Made by a program: the position numbers and the translations under genes
In this document: piece after piece, positions 1-8,026 of the stretch
How positions within the stretch are numbered: the first letter of the stretch is position 1
Layout: each line of letters starts with the position of its first letter
Assembly: GCF_016595525.1 (NCBI RefSeq)
Contig: NZ_JAENII010000004.1
Span: 345,420-409,419, forward strand
Direction: 5' to 3'
DNA length: 64,000 bases
Source: Haloferula rosea
Lineage (GTDB): Bacteria; Verrucomicrobiota; Verrucomicrobiia; Verrucomicrobiales; Akkermansiaceae
The notes under the pieces: model-generated
What the model was told of the DNA's origin: nothing
Seen by the model: the letters and a program-made list of their open reading frames with translations, nothing else
Databases searched by the model: none

Positions 1-1
1 G

Positions 2-43
2 CAGGAAGAGGCCGCGGCGCGAGAAGCCGAGCACGACCTTTAA
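2..43 (+). CDS. possible 3' end of a gene entering from the left
   Basis: Reading from base 2, a short charged peptide (QEEAAAREAEHDL) ends in TAA at 41-43. It could be the C-terminal end of a gene whose body lies left of the window. Nothing else supports it, and a chance open frame is possible. Confidence 0.25.
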   Translation, partial: QEEAAAREAEHDL

Positions 44-128
44 AGGGCCTATCGGCTGACATTGGCGGATCCGCAGCGACCTTGGCAAATTTCGTTGGCC
101 TCAGAAATTCTCCGTCCGATGGTTCGAG

Positions 129-395
129 GTGTCCAAGACAACGAAGTCCTCCCGATCCCGGCTCTCTCCCGAGCAGAAGAACGCGCTGATCCGCATGGCC
201 TGGGAAGACCGGACCTCCTTTGAGGAGATCCGGCGAAAGACGGGCTTCGTCGAAGCGGAGATCATCAAGCTCATGCGCCGCGAACTGAAACCGTCCAGCT
301 TCCGACTGTGGCGCAAACGCGTCAGCGGTCGCAAGACGAAGCATGAAAAGCGCTTCCGGCAGTGGCAGCGGGGCTCCACTCCGCCCGATGGGTGA
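129..395 (+). CDS. TIGR03643 family small protein
   Basis: An 88-residue basic protein of unknown function that I recognise as the TIGR03643 type (related to DUF2805). The family pattern is visible: MAWEDRTSFEEI near residues 23-34, LMRRELKPSSFRLWRKRV near 48-65, then GRKTKHEKR. It starts with GTG at 129, the only start that keeps the conserved N-terminal part. Such proteins are small, soluble and often found next to unrelated genes. It stands alone here, followed by repeat-rich DNA. Family assignment is by memory of the motif; function is unknown. Confidence 0.8.
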   Translation: MSKTTKSSRSRLSPEQKNALIRMAWEDRTSFEEIRRKTGFVEAEIIKLMRRELKPSSFRLWRKRVSGRKTKHEKRFRQWQRGSTPPDG

Positions 396-470
396 GAGGT
401 TCGCCACGGAGAACGCGCTTTGTTGGCCGTCCCACTTGAAGAACGGGGCTACTCCCTGTGAGAGGTTTCT

Positions 471-800
471 CTAACGGAGCGCCGGCTTCAGCCGGCATCG
501 ACCAAACCCGTAAGCGGCGAAGGCAAGGATGGAGGGGTCGAGGGGTCAGTGGTCAAGCGAAGCGTCCTGTGGCTGGAGTGTCTCGCTCCAGTTCATTGCC
601 GTGGCGTCCCACCGCGACTCATTCTGATCAACGGTGCGTCGGCTTCAGCCGGCATGAGACTGGGCAGAGTCACCCGCAACCGAGGGTAGAGGAGTGGGGC
701 CGGCCCCCAGCCAACCGCCTCATCCTCGCCGGCAAATCGGGCGGGCCTTTCAGGAGCGCGCGACTCCAGTCGCGCACCGCCGACCCCTCGGAATCCGTGG
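471..800. repeat. cluster of REP-like palindromes in a gene-poor gap (396-981)
   Basis: Between the TIGR03643 gene and the next small gene there is no convincing CDS. The gap holds perfect or near-perfect palindromes: GCCGGCTTCAGCCGGC (481-496), CTGGAGTGTCTCGCTCCAG (573-591), a shortened GGCTTCAGCC copy (about 641-653), and GCGCGACTCCAGTCGCGC (758-775) followed by accgccgacccc. A block of about 100 bp (553-653) recurs in diverged form at 2185-2285, and 750-800 recurs at 2444-2495. This resembles REP/BIME-type intergenic elements. No transposase of the RAYT type is in the window. Confidence 0.7.
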
Positions 801-981
801 GCGGGAGTGTCACGCTCTCCGCCACTTTCACCCGCCTCCGCTAGTACTCCAGCACGACAAGAAGCTGCGGCGGGGCAAACTTCTCACTCGGCACTCACGG
901 GTCGCCGAGGCCATCCCCTCGCCGGGCATCAAGTCGACTGCCGCTTGTGGCAAACTTGAACGGTGCTACTCCTTCCCCGTT

Positions 982-1182
982 ATGAATGAATCCACCCCAC
1001 AAACTTGGCCTGACCTTGCAGTTGCCCTCTATGATCGCCTGACCGGCCGCGGCGCCGAGATCACCTACGAGGCCCAGGGCCTTGAGATCCACGTCCCTGA
1101 TCGCGTTGGCCCGGACGCCACCCACACGCTCTGGAAAGTCAGCGGCAGCCTCAAAATCCGAACAAGCGATGGGGCTGAGTAG
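982..1182 (+). CDS. small conserved-looking hypothetical protein
   Basis: A 66-residue protein starting at an ATG preceded by repeat-rich DNA. It begins MNESTPQTWPDLAVALYDRL and contains a pattern (ITYEAQGLEIHVP, then LWKVSGSLKIRT) that looks like a compact alpha/beta protein. I do not recognise a named family, although I associate this kind of small protein with Verrucomicrobiota and Planctomycetota. The frame stays open further upstream to 694, but that part runs through repeats and is unlikely to be translated. No function can be given. Confidence 0.55.
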   Translation: MNESTPQTWPDLAVALYDRLTGRGAEITYEAQGLEIHVPDRVGPDATHTLWKVSGSLKIRTSDGAE

Positions 1183-1498
1183 CCCAGCTCTGCGGATTCG
1201 TGGGCAGCTCGACTGCCGCTCTGGACCGCATCAGGTCGGAATCGATGCTCAGGACGATTGTGTCGTCATCCGCATCGGTGGATGGCGTACGCTTTTCCAC
1301 CTGCATCGCTACCGACACCACGTCGAGCATCTGCTCGACCAGCTGTCGGGTGGCTCCAATCTTTTCCAGTCCTTTGACGTCCCGACCATCCTCGCACTGA
1401 AGCGCCGACCCTTCGGCAAGATCATCCTCAAGAAAGGCCGCCCCGCCATCCAACTGACTCCACTCCTCGGTCTCGTCCGGCGGGTCTAGGAGGTTCAT
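1151..1498 (-). CDS. hypothetical acidic protein
   Basis: A 115-residue acidic frame starting at an ATG with a weak GAGAG upstream. It includes a helical-looking centre (GLEKIGATRQLVEQMLDVVSVAMQVEKR). It converges on the preceding small gene and would overlap its last 32 bases. A competing plus-strand frame covers nearly the same bases, so the strand is not certain. I chose minus because the codon choice and the amphipathic helix look more protein-like. Function unknown. Confidence 0.35.
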   Translation of the reverse strand: MNLLDPPDETEEWSQLDGGAAFLEDDLAEGSALQCEDGRDVKGLEKIGATRQLVEQMLDVVSVAMQVEKRTPSTDADDDTIVLSIDSDLMRSRAAVELPTNPQSWATQPHRLFGF

Positions 1499-1606
1499 AA
1501 GCTCTCATCATCAACCGGAAGCCCTCGGGGCACCCTCGCCACCGACGGCACGAAACCTGCGTGGCCTTCGCGGCGCTCGGTGCACTCATTGGCCTCATCC
1601 ATAGAA

Positions 1607-1999
1607 ATGTCTCCCTTCGCACGCTTCCTTTCGGTCATCATCGCCACCATCATCGTATTCCAATCCGCGGTGGTAGCGCCGGCGATCAACGTCGCCCTGC
1701 CGGTCGAACCTGCGGCCGTACTCCTCCGGTTCATCTGGCCGGTCTTCTTCTCCCTGATCGGTATCCTCGGACTGGTCGGGGTGGTGGCAACGCGAAAGCA
1801 AAGAGCGGCGTTGCTGGTGAATGGCGCCACAGTCCTCAGCATGGCCACCTGCTACTTCATGGTCCCCGTCATCAATGCGGCCATGGACCAAGACAACCTG
1901 GGCCTCTGGAAGGCCCTGCACATCCTTACCGTCGGCCTGACCTTCCTTTGCCTCATCCTGCACCTCGTCTATACCTTCCGCTGGCACAAGAGGGCGTAG
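1607..1999 (+). CDS. small integral membrane protein
   Basis: A 130-residue protein with four predicted membrane segments: about residues 5-27, 37-58, 67-88 and 102-124. It ends in a short positively charged tail (RWHKRA). It has no enzymatic motif and resembles four-helix inner-membrane hypothetical proteins. The ATG at 1607 is preferred over a GTG at 1580 because it places a short polar stretch before the first helix. Repeats follow it. Function unknown. Confidence 0.65.
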   Translation: MSPFARFLSVIIATIIVFQSAVVAPAINVALPVEPAAVLLRFIWPVFFSLIGILGLVGVVATRKQRAALLVNGATVLSMATCYFMVPVINAAMDQDNLGLWKALHILTVGLTFLCLILHLVYTFRWHKRA

Positions 2000-2665
2000 A
2001 GCTGGCCGATTTCTCAAGATCCTTGGATGAGAGAGTGCCCGCCGACCAACCGCGCCACTCAAACGCCGCCACCCTCAGGGAGAGTCATGCTTGAAAATCG
2101 AGACTGATCCCAATGCCGCAATGCCGGACCCCAATGCCGTTTTGATCGGGCCGTCCAAGCCAAGGGGGGGGAGGGGTTAAGGGGCCAAGCGAAGCGCCAT
2201 GTGACTGGAGCGTCCCGCTCCAGTCCGTTGCCGTGGTGTCCCGCCACGGCTCTTTCTTCAACGGAGCGCCGGCTTTAGCCGGCATTATCAACCCCTCCGA
2301 CTCCGAACGCTTGAAAAACGGGACTGACCCCTGCGAGACCCCTGCGACCTGAACGCTTGAAAAACGGGACTGACCCCTGCGACTGCGAGACCCCTGCGAG
2401 ACCCCTGCGAGAATGCCGCGATTCAAGGATCGACCGTCCTCAATCGGAGCGCGCGACTCCAGTCGCGCACCGCCGACCCTTCGGGAACCATGGATGGCAG
2501 TGTGCCCGCCGACCACGCAGGTCACTCAAATGCCGCCACCCTCAGGGAGCGTAATGCTTGAAAATTGGCGCTGGTAGTAATGTCCCCAGCGAGTGCTCGA
2601 TTTATAGGACCGACCGGCCGACCCCGCACAGCAGGAAGGACTGCCTAAATTGAAGACGGCTTCAA
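2000..2665. repeat. gene-free gap with palindromes and direct repeats
   Basis: No CDS is supported here. It contains a second diverged copy of the palindrome block (2185-2285, with CTGGAGCGTCCCGCTCCAG at 2205-2223 and a GCCGGCTTTAGCCGGC-type element near 2270) and GCGCGACTCCAGTCGCGC at 2451-2468. A 32-bp direct repeat starting gaacgcttgaaaaacggg is present at 2305-2336 and 2351-2382. Short tandem copies of an 11-bp cccctgcgaga unit lie at about 2389-2412. The gap forms the downstream boundary of the defence operon. Confidence 0.7.
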
Positions 2666-3361
2666 CTAGAGCCACGCCTCGGCTGGAAGAGTCCCGAGCT
2701 CTACGGACAGTGGCCGATGGTCACTCAGAGACTTCCACGAGTTGTAGTCGCCCACATCCACGCGTGTGATGTGGTGGGACCACGTTTTCGGCACAAACAC
2801 GTAGTCGATATGGAAGGGTTTGTTCTCCTTCCACATCCAGTAGATTGACGCTCTGGATTCAGCGCCAAAAGGCTCACCAAAATACTGGTGGTAGGCGCTG
2901 ATGAGACCCACGGCGTTCATTCTCTCCTCAATGTGGTGAAACTTGCTGTGCTTCGCATTGCCAGCGTCAAATGTCGGGTTCGCATTGAAGTCCCCCAAGA
3001 CCACCGTCGGACGACGATGAATGAACTCCTCGAATTGATCGAGAATCGAGAGAACGTTCTGGACGTAGGTTTTTCTTGGCTTGGACCAAATGGCCAGCAC
3101 CTGGAACTTTTCGTTCAGCACCGTCGGCAGCGTGTCGGGGAAGTCGGGACTGTAAGTCTCATCTAACCTGACCTCGATACCTTCAGCAGCCTTCACAGAA
3201 ACTCCCTGGTTGTCCTTCTCTCCTGTCCAAATTTCGGACTGCACCGGTTCCTCTGGTTTCCCGATCTCCTGAAGCGCGAGCACAGTCGACTGCAAGGCGG
3301 CGAGCTGCGGCAGCTTTCTTGATCGGCTGCCTCGATTCATATTCCACGTAGTAATGATCAT
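2666..3361 (-). CDS. endonuclease/exonuclease/phosphatase family protein, last gene of the R-M operon
   Basis: A 231-residue protein with the signature of the EEP (DNase I-like, metal-dependent phosphoesterase) fold: TWNMNRG at residues 5-11 (Asn7), LQE with Glu32, GDFNAN at 123-128 (Asp124, Asn126), HIDYVFV at 184-190 (Asp186) and SDHRPL at 213-218 (Asp214, His215). All expected catalytic positions are present, so it is probably active on DNA, RNA or a small phosphoester. It has no signal peptide and is short for the family. Its ATG overlaps the hsdR stop by 4 bases, implying translational coupling and a role linked to the restriction system. The substrate is unknown. Confidence 0.85.
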   Translation of the reverse strand: MIITTWNMNRGSRSRKLPQLAALQSTVLALQEIGKPEEPVQSEIWTGEKDNQGVSVKAAEGIEVRLDETYSPDFPDTLPTVLNEKFQVLAIWSKPRKTYVQNVLSILDQFEEFIHRRPTVVLGDFNANPTFDAGNAKHSKFHHIEERMNAVGLISAYHQYFGEPFGAESRASIYWMWKENKPFHIDYVFVPKTWSHHITRVDVGDYNSWKSLSDHRPLSVELGTLPAEAWL

Positions 3362-6300
3362 GCAGGCTTGCTCTTCTCATGGAGCGAAAGGATTCGAATA
3401 ATACTCTCTTCGAAGGCTTTCTTGAATTCAGTGTCGCCGGCGTAAATCTTGTAGAGGTCGAGATCCTTCTTTCGCTCTTGATTGACTGCTTTCGAAATCA
3501 GGCTCTCCAATGCAATTCGTCGGTTTTGCTGATCAGGGTTGTCGACGACCTGCTGCTGATAGTCATCGCTCGCCTTCACGTGCTCCATGATGTTGATCAA
3601 CTTCACCCGTTGTTCCTCGGGTGTGGCATCCCAGGCGTCGAAGAAGCGCTCGTTGAAGGTGCGGATGATCTCGTCGAGGGGCGATTCTTCGCTGCCGTCA
3701 TCGTGGTAGCCGCGGACGTTGGGGTTCTCGGGTTCGAGTTCAGTATCGGAGTCGTCGAGGCCGATGTGCTGGTTGAGGTGGACGCGCTCGAGGCCGTAGG
3801 TGGAGAGGTCGATGGAATCGAGGAGCTCGTCGATCTCCTCTTTGTCCTTCTCCGCCACCTTGAGCTTGGGGACGAGGAACTTGAGGAACCAGTAGAGCTT
3901 CTCCCATCCTGCGTTCTCAAAGGGGATGATGCAGGCGAGTTGGCCGTAGAGTTTGACGAACTGCTTGGCCTTGATCTTGAAGTCGACCTTGTCCTCCTCG
4001 TCTTCGATCAGGTTGAAGCGGTCGACGCACTCGTCGATGATCGGGTGGAGCTTCTCGGCATCTTCGCCGTTGAAAAAGCGCTCGTTAAAGGTCTCGATAT
4101 CCTCATCGCTGTAGAGCCCGGAGTCGTCGAGAGCGTCCTTGAGATCATGGAGGACGTTGACGTCGGTGGGTTCGCTGAGGCTGGTGGCGGTGTAGAAGGG
4201 ATCGAAGGCGTCCTTGATCTCGGAGGCGGTGTTGTAGAAGTCGAGGATGAAGGTGTCCTGCTTCTGCATCCTGGTGTTGCAGCGATTGAGGCGGCTGAGG
4301 GCCTGAACGGCGAGCACGCCCTGCAGGCGCTTGTCGACGTACATGCTGTGCAGGAGAGGCTCATCGAAGCCGGTGAGGTATTTGTTGGCGACGACGAGGA
4401 GTTTGTAGGTGGGAACTTCTTTCCTCGGGTTGTCCCTGGCGTATTTGCCGGAGAGCATGTCCGGCAGGTCCTTGGACGGGAAGCCGTTCAGGGATTCTTC
4501 GGTGTGCTCGATGCCGTCGACGGTCTTCTTGCCGGAGAAAGCGACGATGGCTTGGAAGTTGGCGTTCTTCTCCTTCAGTTCACGCTGGATGGCGGTGAAG
4601 TAGCGGATGGCGCTCTCGATGTTGCGGGTGACGACCATGCCGCGAGCGGCGCCGCGGAGTTTCTTGGTGGCGACGACCTGGGTGAGGAAGTGGTCGACCA
4701 TGAGGGCGGCCTTGGTATCAATCGTCTCCTGGTGGCCTTCGACGTAGGCGCGGAGTTTCTTCTGGGCCTTGGCGGTGTCGAACTCGGGGTTGTCCTCGAT
4801 GGATTTCTGAACCTCGTAGTAGCTCTTGTAGGTGGTGTAGTTGGCGAGGACGTCGAGGATGAAGTCTTCCTCGATGGCCTGCTTCATGGAGTAGAGGTGG
4901 AAGGGATCGAAGCCGCCTTCGGCGTTCTGGGTGCCGAATTTTTCCAAGGTGGCCTTCTTGGGGGTGGCGGTGAAGGCAAAGTAGGAGGCGTTCTGGCCCA
5001 TCTTGCGGCGGGCCATGGCTTCGAGGATCTTTTCCTGGTAGTCCTCGGGTTCTTCGTCGCTGGTGTTTCCGCCCAAGGACATGTTGAGCTTGTCGGCGGC
5101 TTGGCCGCTCTGCGAGGAGTGGGCTTCGTCGATGATGACGGCGAAGCGCTTGTCGCTCATGTCGGCGATGCCATCGACGATGAAGGGGAACTTCTGGATG
5201 GTGGTGGTGATGAGCTTCTTGCCGTTCTCGAGATGGGCGCGGAGGTCGGCGGAGCTGTCGGCGTGAGCGAGGATGTTTTTCACCTCGGCGAACGCTTTGA
5301 TGTTCTTGTCGATTTGACGGTCGAGGACACGGCGGTCGGTGACGACGATGACCGAGTCGAAGAGGTTGTCCTGTCCGGCCTTGTCGTAGAGCTCGACGAG
5401 CTGGTAGCCGAGCCAGGTGATGGAGTGGGATTTTCCGGAGCCGGCTGAGTGCTGGATGAGGTAGCGGTGGCCGACGCCGCGCCCCTGGACATCGGCGAGG
5501 ATGTTGCGGACGACTTCGAGCTGGTGGTAGCGGGGGAAGAAGAGGGTCTGCTTCACCTTGCCGGTCTTCTTGTCCTTCTCCTCGGTGACCTTGGCGTAGT
5601 GCTCGATGATGTTGGTGAGGCTCTGGCGGGTGAGGATTTCCTGCCAGAGGTAGGCGCTCTTGTGGCCGTCGGGGTTGGGCGGGTTGCCCTTGCCGTGGTT
5701 GTGGCCCTTGTTGAAGGGGAGGAAGTAGGTGGACTTGCCGTCGAGCTTGGTGGTCATCCAGACTTCATCGGGATCGACGGCAAAGTGGACGAGGCAGCGG
5801 CGGAACTGGAAGAGGGTTTCCTTGGGGTCGCGGTCGAAGCGGTATTGCTTCTTGGCGTGGTTGACGTTCTGGCCGGTCCACGGGTTCTTGAGCTCGAGGG
5901 TGGCGAGGGGCAGGCCGTTGAGGAAGAGGACCATGTCGACCGACTTGTGGTCGGCGCTGGAGAAGTAGATCTGGCGGGTGACGGAGAAGAGATTGGACTC
6001 GAACTTCGCCTTCACCTCGGGGTTGAGGTCGTTGTAGGGGAGCCGGTAGAGGAGGTCGAAGTGGGCGTTGTCGACGTCGAGGCCCTTCTTGAGGACGGAG
6101 ATGATACCGTCCTTCTTGAGCTTGCGGTGGAGGCGCTCGAGGATCTGGCGGCGATAGTCGGCCTTGTAGGTGAGCTTGGCGAGCTCGTCGGCCTGGGTGG
6201 CTTCAAGGAATTGCCAGAATTTGGCTTCGTCGAGGGCGAACTCGGCGTTGAAGTCGGAGGACTGGCCACGGAGGTAGCCGACGCCTTTGCCCGCCTGGTA

Positions 6301-6414
6301 GGTGGCGGGAGCTTCTTGGACCTTGCCATCGTTGGAGGTGGGCGTGCTGACCTCGCCCGTAAGGAAACGTTCGATGCAGGCTTCGAGAGCGGCTTCTGTG
6401 GTGTCGGTGGGCAT
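3358..6414 (-). CDS. hsdR: type I restriction endonuclease subunit R
   Basis: A 1018-residue motor and cleavage subunit of a type I restriction-modification complex. The N-terminal PD-(D/E)xK nuclease shows Asp160 followed by ELK at 174-176. The superfamily 2 translocase shows Walker A AGSGKS at 324-329, a DEAH box at 429-432, a TATP motif near 488 and the later helicase motif around GFDEPLLHSMY and QALSRLNR. Length is normal for HsdR. It would cut DNA after ATP-driven translocation when bound to HsdM and HsdS, which are encoded upstream in the same operon. It starts 14 bases after the dCTP deaminase stop. Confidence 0.95.
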   Translation of the reverse strand: MPTDTTEAALEACIERFLTGEVSTPTSNDGKVQEAPATYQAGKGVGYLRGQSSDFNAEFALDEAKFWQFLEATQADELAKLTYKADYRRQILERLHRKLKKDGIISVLKKGLDVDNAHFDLLYRLPYNDLNPEVKAKFESNLFSVTRQIYFSSADHKSVDMVLFLNGLPLATLELKNPWTGQNVNHAKKQYRFDRDPKETLFQFRRCLVHFAVDPDEVWMTTKLDGKSTYFLPFNKGHNHGKGNPPNPDGHKSAYLWQEILTRQSLTNIIEHYAKVTEEKDKKTGKVKQTLFFPRYHQLEVVRNILADVQGRGVGHRYLIQHSAGSGKSHSITWLGYQLVELYDKAGQDNLFDSVIVVTDRRVLDRQIDKNIKAFAEVKNILAHADSSADLRAHLENGKKLITTTIQKFPFIVDGIADMSDKRFAVIIDEAHSSQSGQAADKLNMSLGGNTSDEEPEDYQEKILEAMARRKMGQNASYFAFTATPKKATLEKFGTQNAEGGFDPFHLYSMKQAIEEDFILDVLANYTTYKSYYEVQKSIEDNPEFDTAKAQKKLRAYVEGHQETIDTKAALMVDHFLTQVVATKKLRGAARGMVVTRNIESAIRYFTAIQRELKEKNANFQAIVAFSGKKTVDGIEHTEESLNGFPSKDLPDMLSGKYARDNPRKEVPTYKLLVVANKYLTGFDEPLLHSMYVDKRLQGVLAVQALSRLNRCNTRMQKQDTFILDFYNTASEIKDAFDPFYTATSLSEPTDVNVLHDLKDALDDSGLYSDEDIETFNERFFNGEDAEKLHPIIDECVDRFNLIEDEEDKVDFKIKAKQFVKLYGQLACIIPFENAGWEKLYWFLKFLVPKLKVAEKDKEEIDELLDSIDLSTYGLERVHLNQHIGLDDSDTELEPENPNVRGYHDDGSEESPLDEIIRTFNERFFDAWDATPEEQRVKLINIMEHVKASDDYQQQVVDNPDQQNRRIALESLISKAVNQERKKDLDLYKIYAGDTEFKKAFEESIIRILSLHEKSKPA

Positions 6415-6428
6415 TCTTTATCACGTTG

Positions 6429-7988
6429 TTAGGTGCAATTGGCCTCAAATGCCTGTTTGGCAGCGTTCTCTCTTTCGAAGTAGGATTCAACCTGTTGGTT
6501 TATTCGTGGAACCGCAGTCTTTCCATCCCAAGTGACATTCTTCCCGTTCCTGTTCTTCCGGACAATTTCTCGACCAGACCCCAGCTTCATGGAGAAAAGA
6601 TCAAAAAACCTGCGCGGACCTACTCCGAAAAACGGCACGAACCGAACTCGGGATCCCGCTCCTTCTGGCGCTGACTTGGAGAATGAGTTGTCTTGAGGAT
6701 GGGTGACAATGATGGCCTCGTCATGGAACTCGACAGCCTTACTCTTCAAGTAAGGCTCGACGAATACCACTTTTTTGATCCCCGCTGCAATTATGTGTTT
6801 TGCGCAATTATGGCACGGAAACGTAGTGCAGTAGATTGCAGCATCTGACGTTGAAACTCCTCGTCTTGCACACGAAAGAAGTGCAGCCATCTCAGCGTGA
6901 ACCACTCTCCCATATTCGGTAAGGCTGCGCAGATCGCTCCGATCTAGAATATCTTGGAGTTTTTTTATGGCCGACTCGTCTTTGATCTTTTCCTTAGCGC
7001 TGCCGATAATGCGTTCAATGATCTCGTCTTGTTGCTGACGATTCGAATCAAATCCACGCATGTAGTCGCGCCCATTCTCAGAGTCAGTGATTTCGCCTGA
7101 GCGTGGATTGATGTCTGGCCAATAAAGGCCGCCACCGTATGAGGGGCAATCATTTGCTCCAGTTGACAAAATCTCCTGCTCGCTAGCGATTACCGCACCC
7201 ACTTGGCGCGATAAGTCTGCCGAACGCAACGATGCCGAATATGCCATAAACATGGCATACTCCCCGAATGTTGGGGTCTTGAATGGGTGCCCTAGGATCA
7301 CCTCGATAAAGCGATTGATGCTGGAGCTTAGTCGTTTCGAATTAGGTGCAGCATCTTTGAAATCTCCAGCACCTAGGAGATCATCAAATGACTCTTGATA
7401 TGCAGTCGGGACATCATCACCTGCCCATCCTGCAAAAAAATCGGCAAGGTGAAAGGTGTCGATCACATGCTGCCCATGCTTAAGCTCCTCTTTCTGATCT
7501 CGATCAATTAGGTCATCGGCTTCGGCAGAGCTGGTCTTCCGGGTAACTTTCAAATGGGTATTCCGGGCGTCCAACGGTGCATGGATTCCGATAAGATAAA
7601 AACTCCGTGGATAGATTTCTCGAAGTTTACGAACTTCTTCTGGATGTTTAAGAGAGTGAATCAGAACTGCTCTTCTGGCGGCAGGCTTGGATTTTCGAAT
7701 TTTAGCGATTTCACTTGCTACGCCAGAAGCCAAGATGTCGTTTCCAAACTTCTTTCTGACGCTATTCCCAACGTCCATCATAGTGTTGATTCTCTTGAAA
7801 TCAGAATCGAATGCTCTCGTGGCCTTGCTATCCAGCCGCGGGAGAACATCTCTTGTGATTTTTACAGTCTCTACCGAAAAACCGAACTTCTTGAGCTGAG
7901 TCTCTGCTGCCGCCTCAGCGATTGTGAGGTCTACTCCTACCCCCCCTACGAAGGCTAAGATTATTTCAGCACTATTGGCGGCGTTCAC
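6429..7988 (-). CDS. anti-phage dCTP deaminase (AvcD/DCD-like)
   Basis: A 519-residue two-part protein. The C-terminal half is a zinc-dependent cytidine/deoxycytidylate deaminase with HAE at 364-366 (zinc ligand and catalytic Glu) and PCHNC at 391-395 (two Cys ligands). The N-terminal half is a P-loop-kinase-like domain with a glycine loop (VGGVGVDL, residues 14-21) lacking the usual Lys, and the GQHVIDTFHLADFF stretch near 172-185. This arrangement and length match the anti-phage dCTP deaminases that deplete deoxynucleotides on phage infection. It lies inside the type I R-M operon between the membrane protein and hsdR. Its DNA looks more A+T-rich than hsdR. Family known; role here inferred. 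Confidence 0.85.
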   Translation of the reverse strand: MNAANSAEIILAFVGGVGVDLTIAEAAAETQLKKFGFSVETVKITRDVLPRLDSKATRAFDSDFKRINTMMDVGNSVRKKFGNDILASGVASEIAKIRKSKPAARRAVLIHSLKHPEEVRKLREIYPRSFYLIGIHAPLDARNTHLKVTRKTSSAEADDLIDRDQKEELKHGQHVIDTFHLADFFAGWAGDDVPTAYQESFDDLLGAGDFKDAAPNSKRLSSSINRFIEVILGHPFKTPTFGEYAMFMAYSASLRSADLSRQVGAVIASEQEILSTGANDCPSYGGGLYWPDINPRSGEITDSENGRDYMRGFDSNRQQQDEIIERIIGSAKEKIKDESAIKKLQDILDRSDLRSLTEYGRVVHAEMAALLSCARRGVSTSDAAIYCTTFPCHNCAKHIIAAGIKKVVFVEPYLKSKAVEFHDEAIIVTHPQDNSFSKSAPEGAGSRVRFVPFFGVGPRRFFDLFSMKLGSGREIVRKNRNGKNVTWDGKTAVPRINQQVESYFERENAAKQAFEANCT

Positions 7989-8026
7989 GAGTAAGATAGA
8001 GGAAGGTTAATAGAGTCAGATAGCCA

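Noticed and set aside
1082..1489. Plus-strand frame overlapping the acidic minus-strand hypothetical
   Set aside because: It starts inside another small gene and its composition is less protein-like, though the choice is not certain.
3379..5448. A 689-codon open frame on the plus strand opposite hsdR
   Set aside because: It is rich in Val, Leu, Gly, Asp and Glu in a pattern expected from the antisense of a GC-biased gene. HsdR motifs on the other strand are unmistakable.
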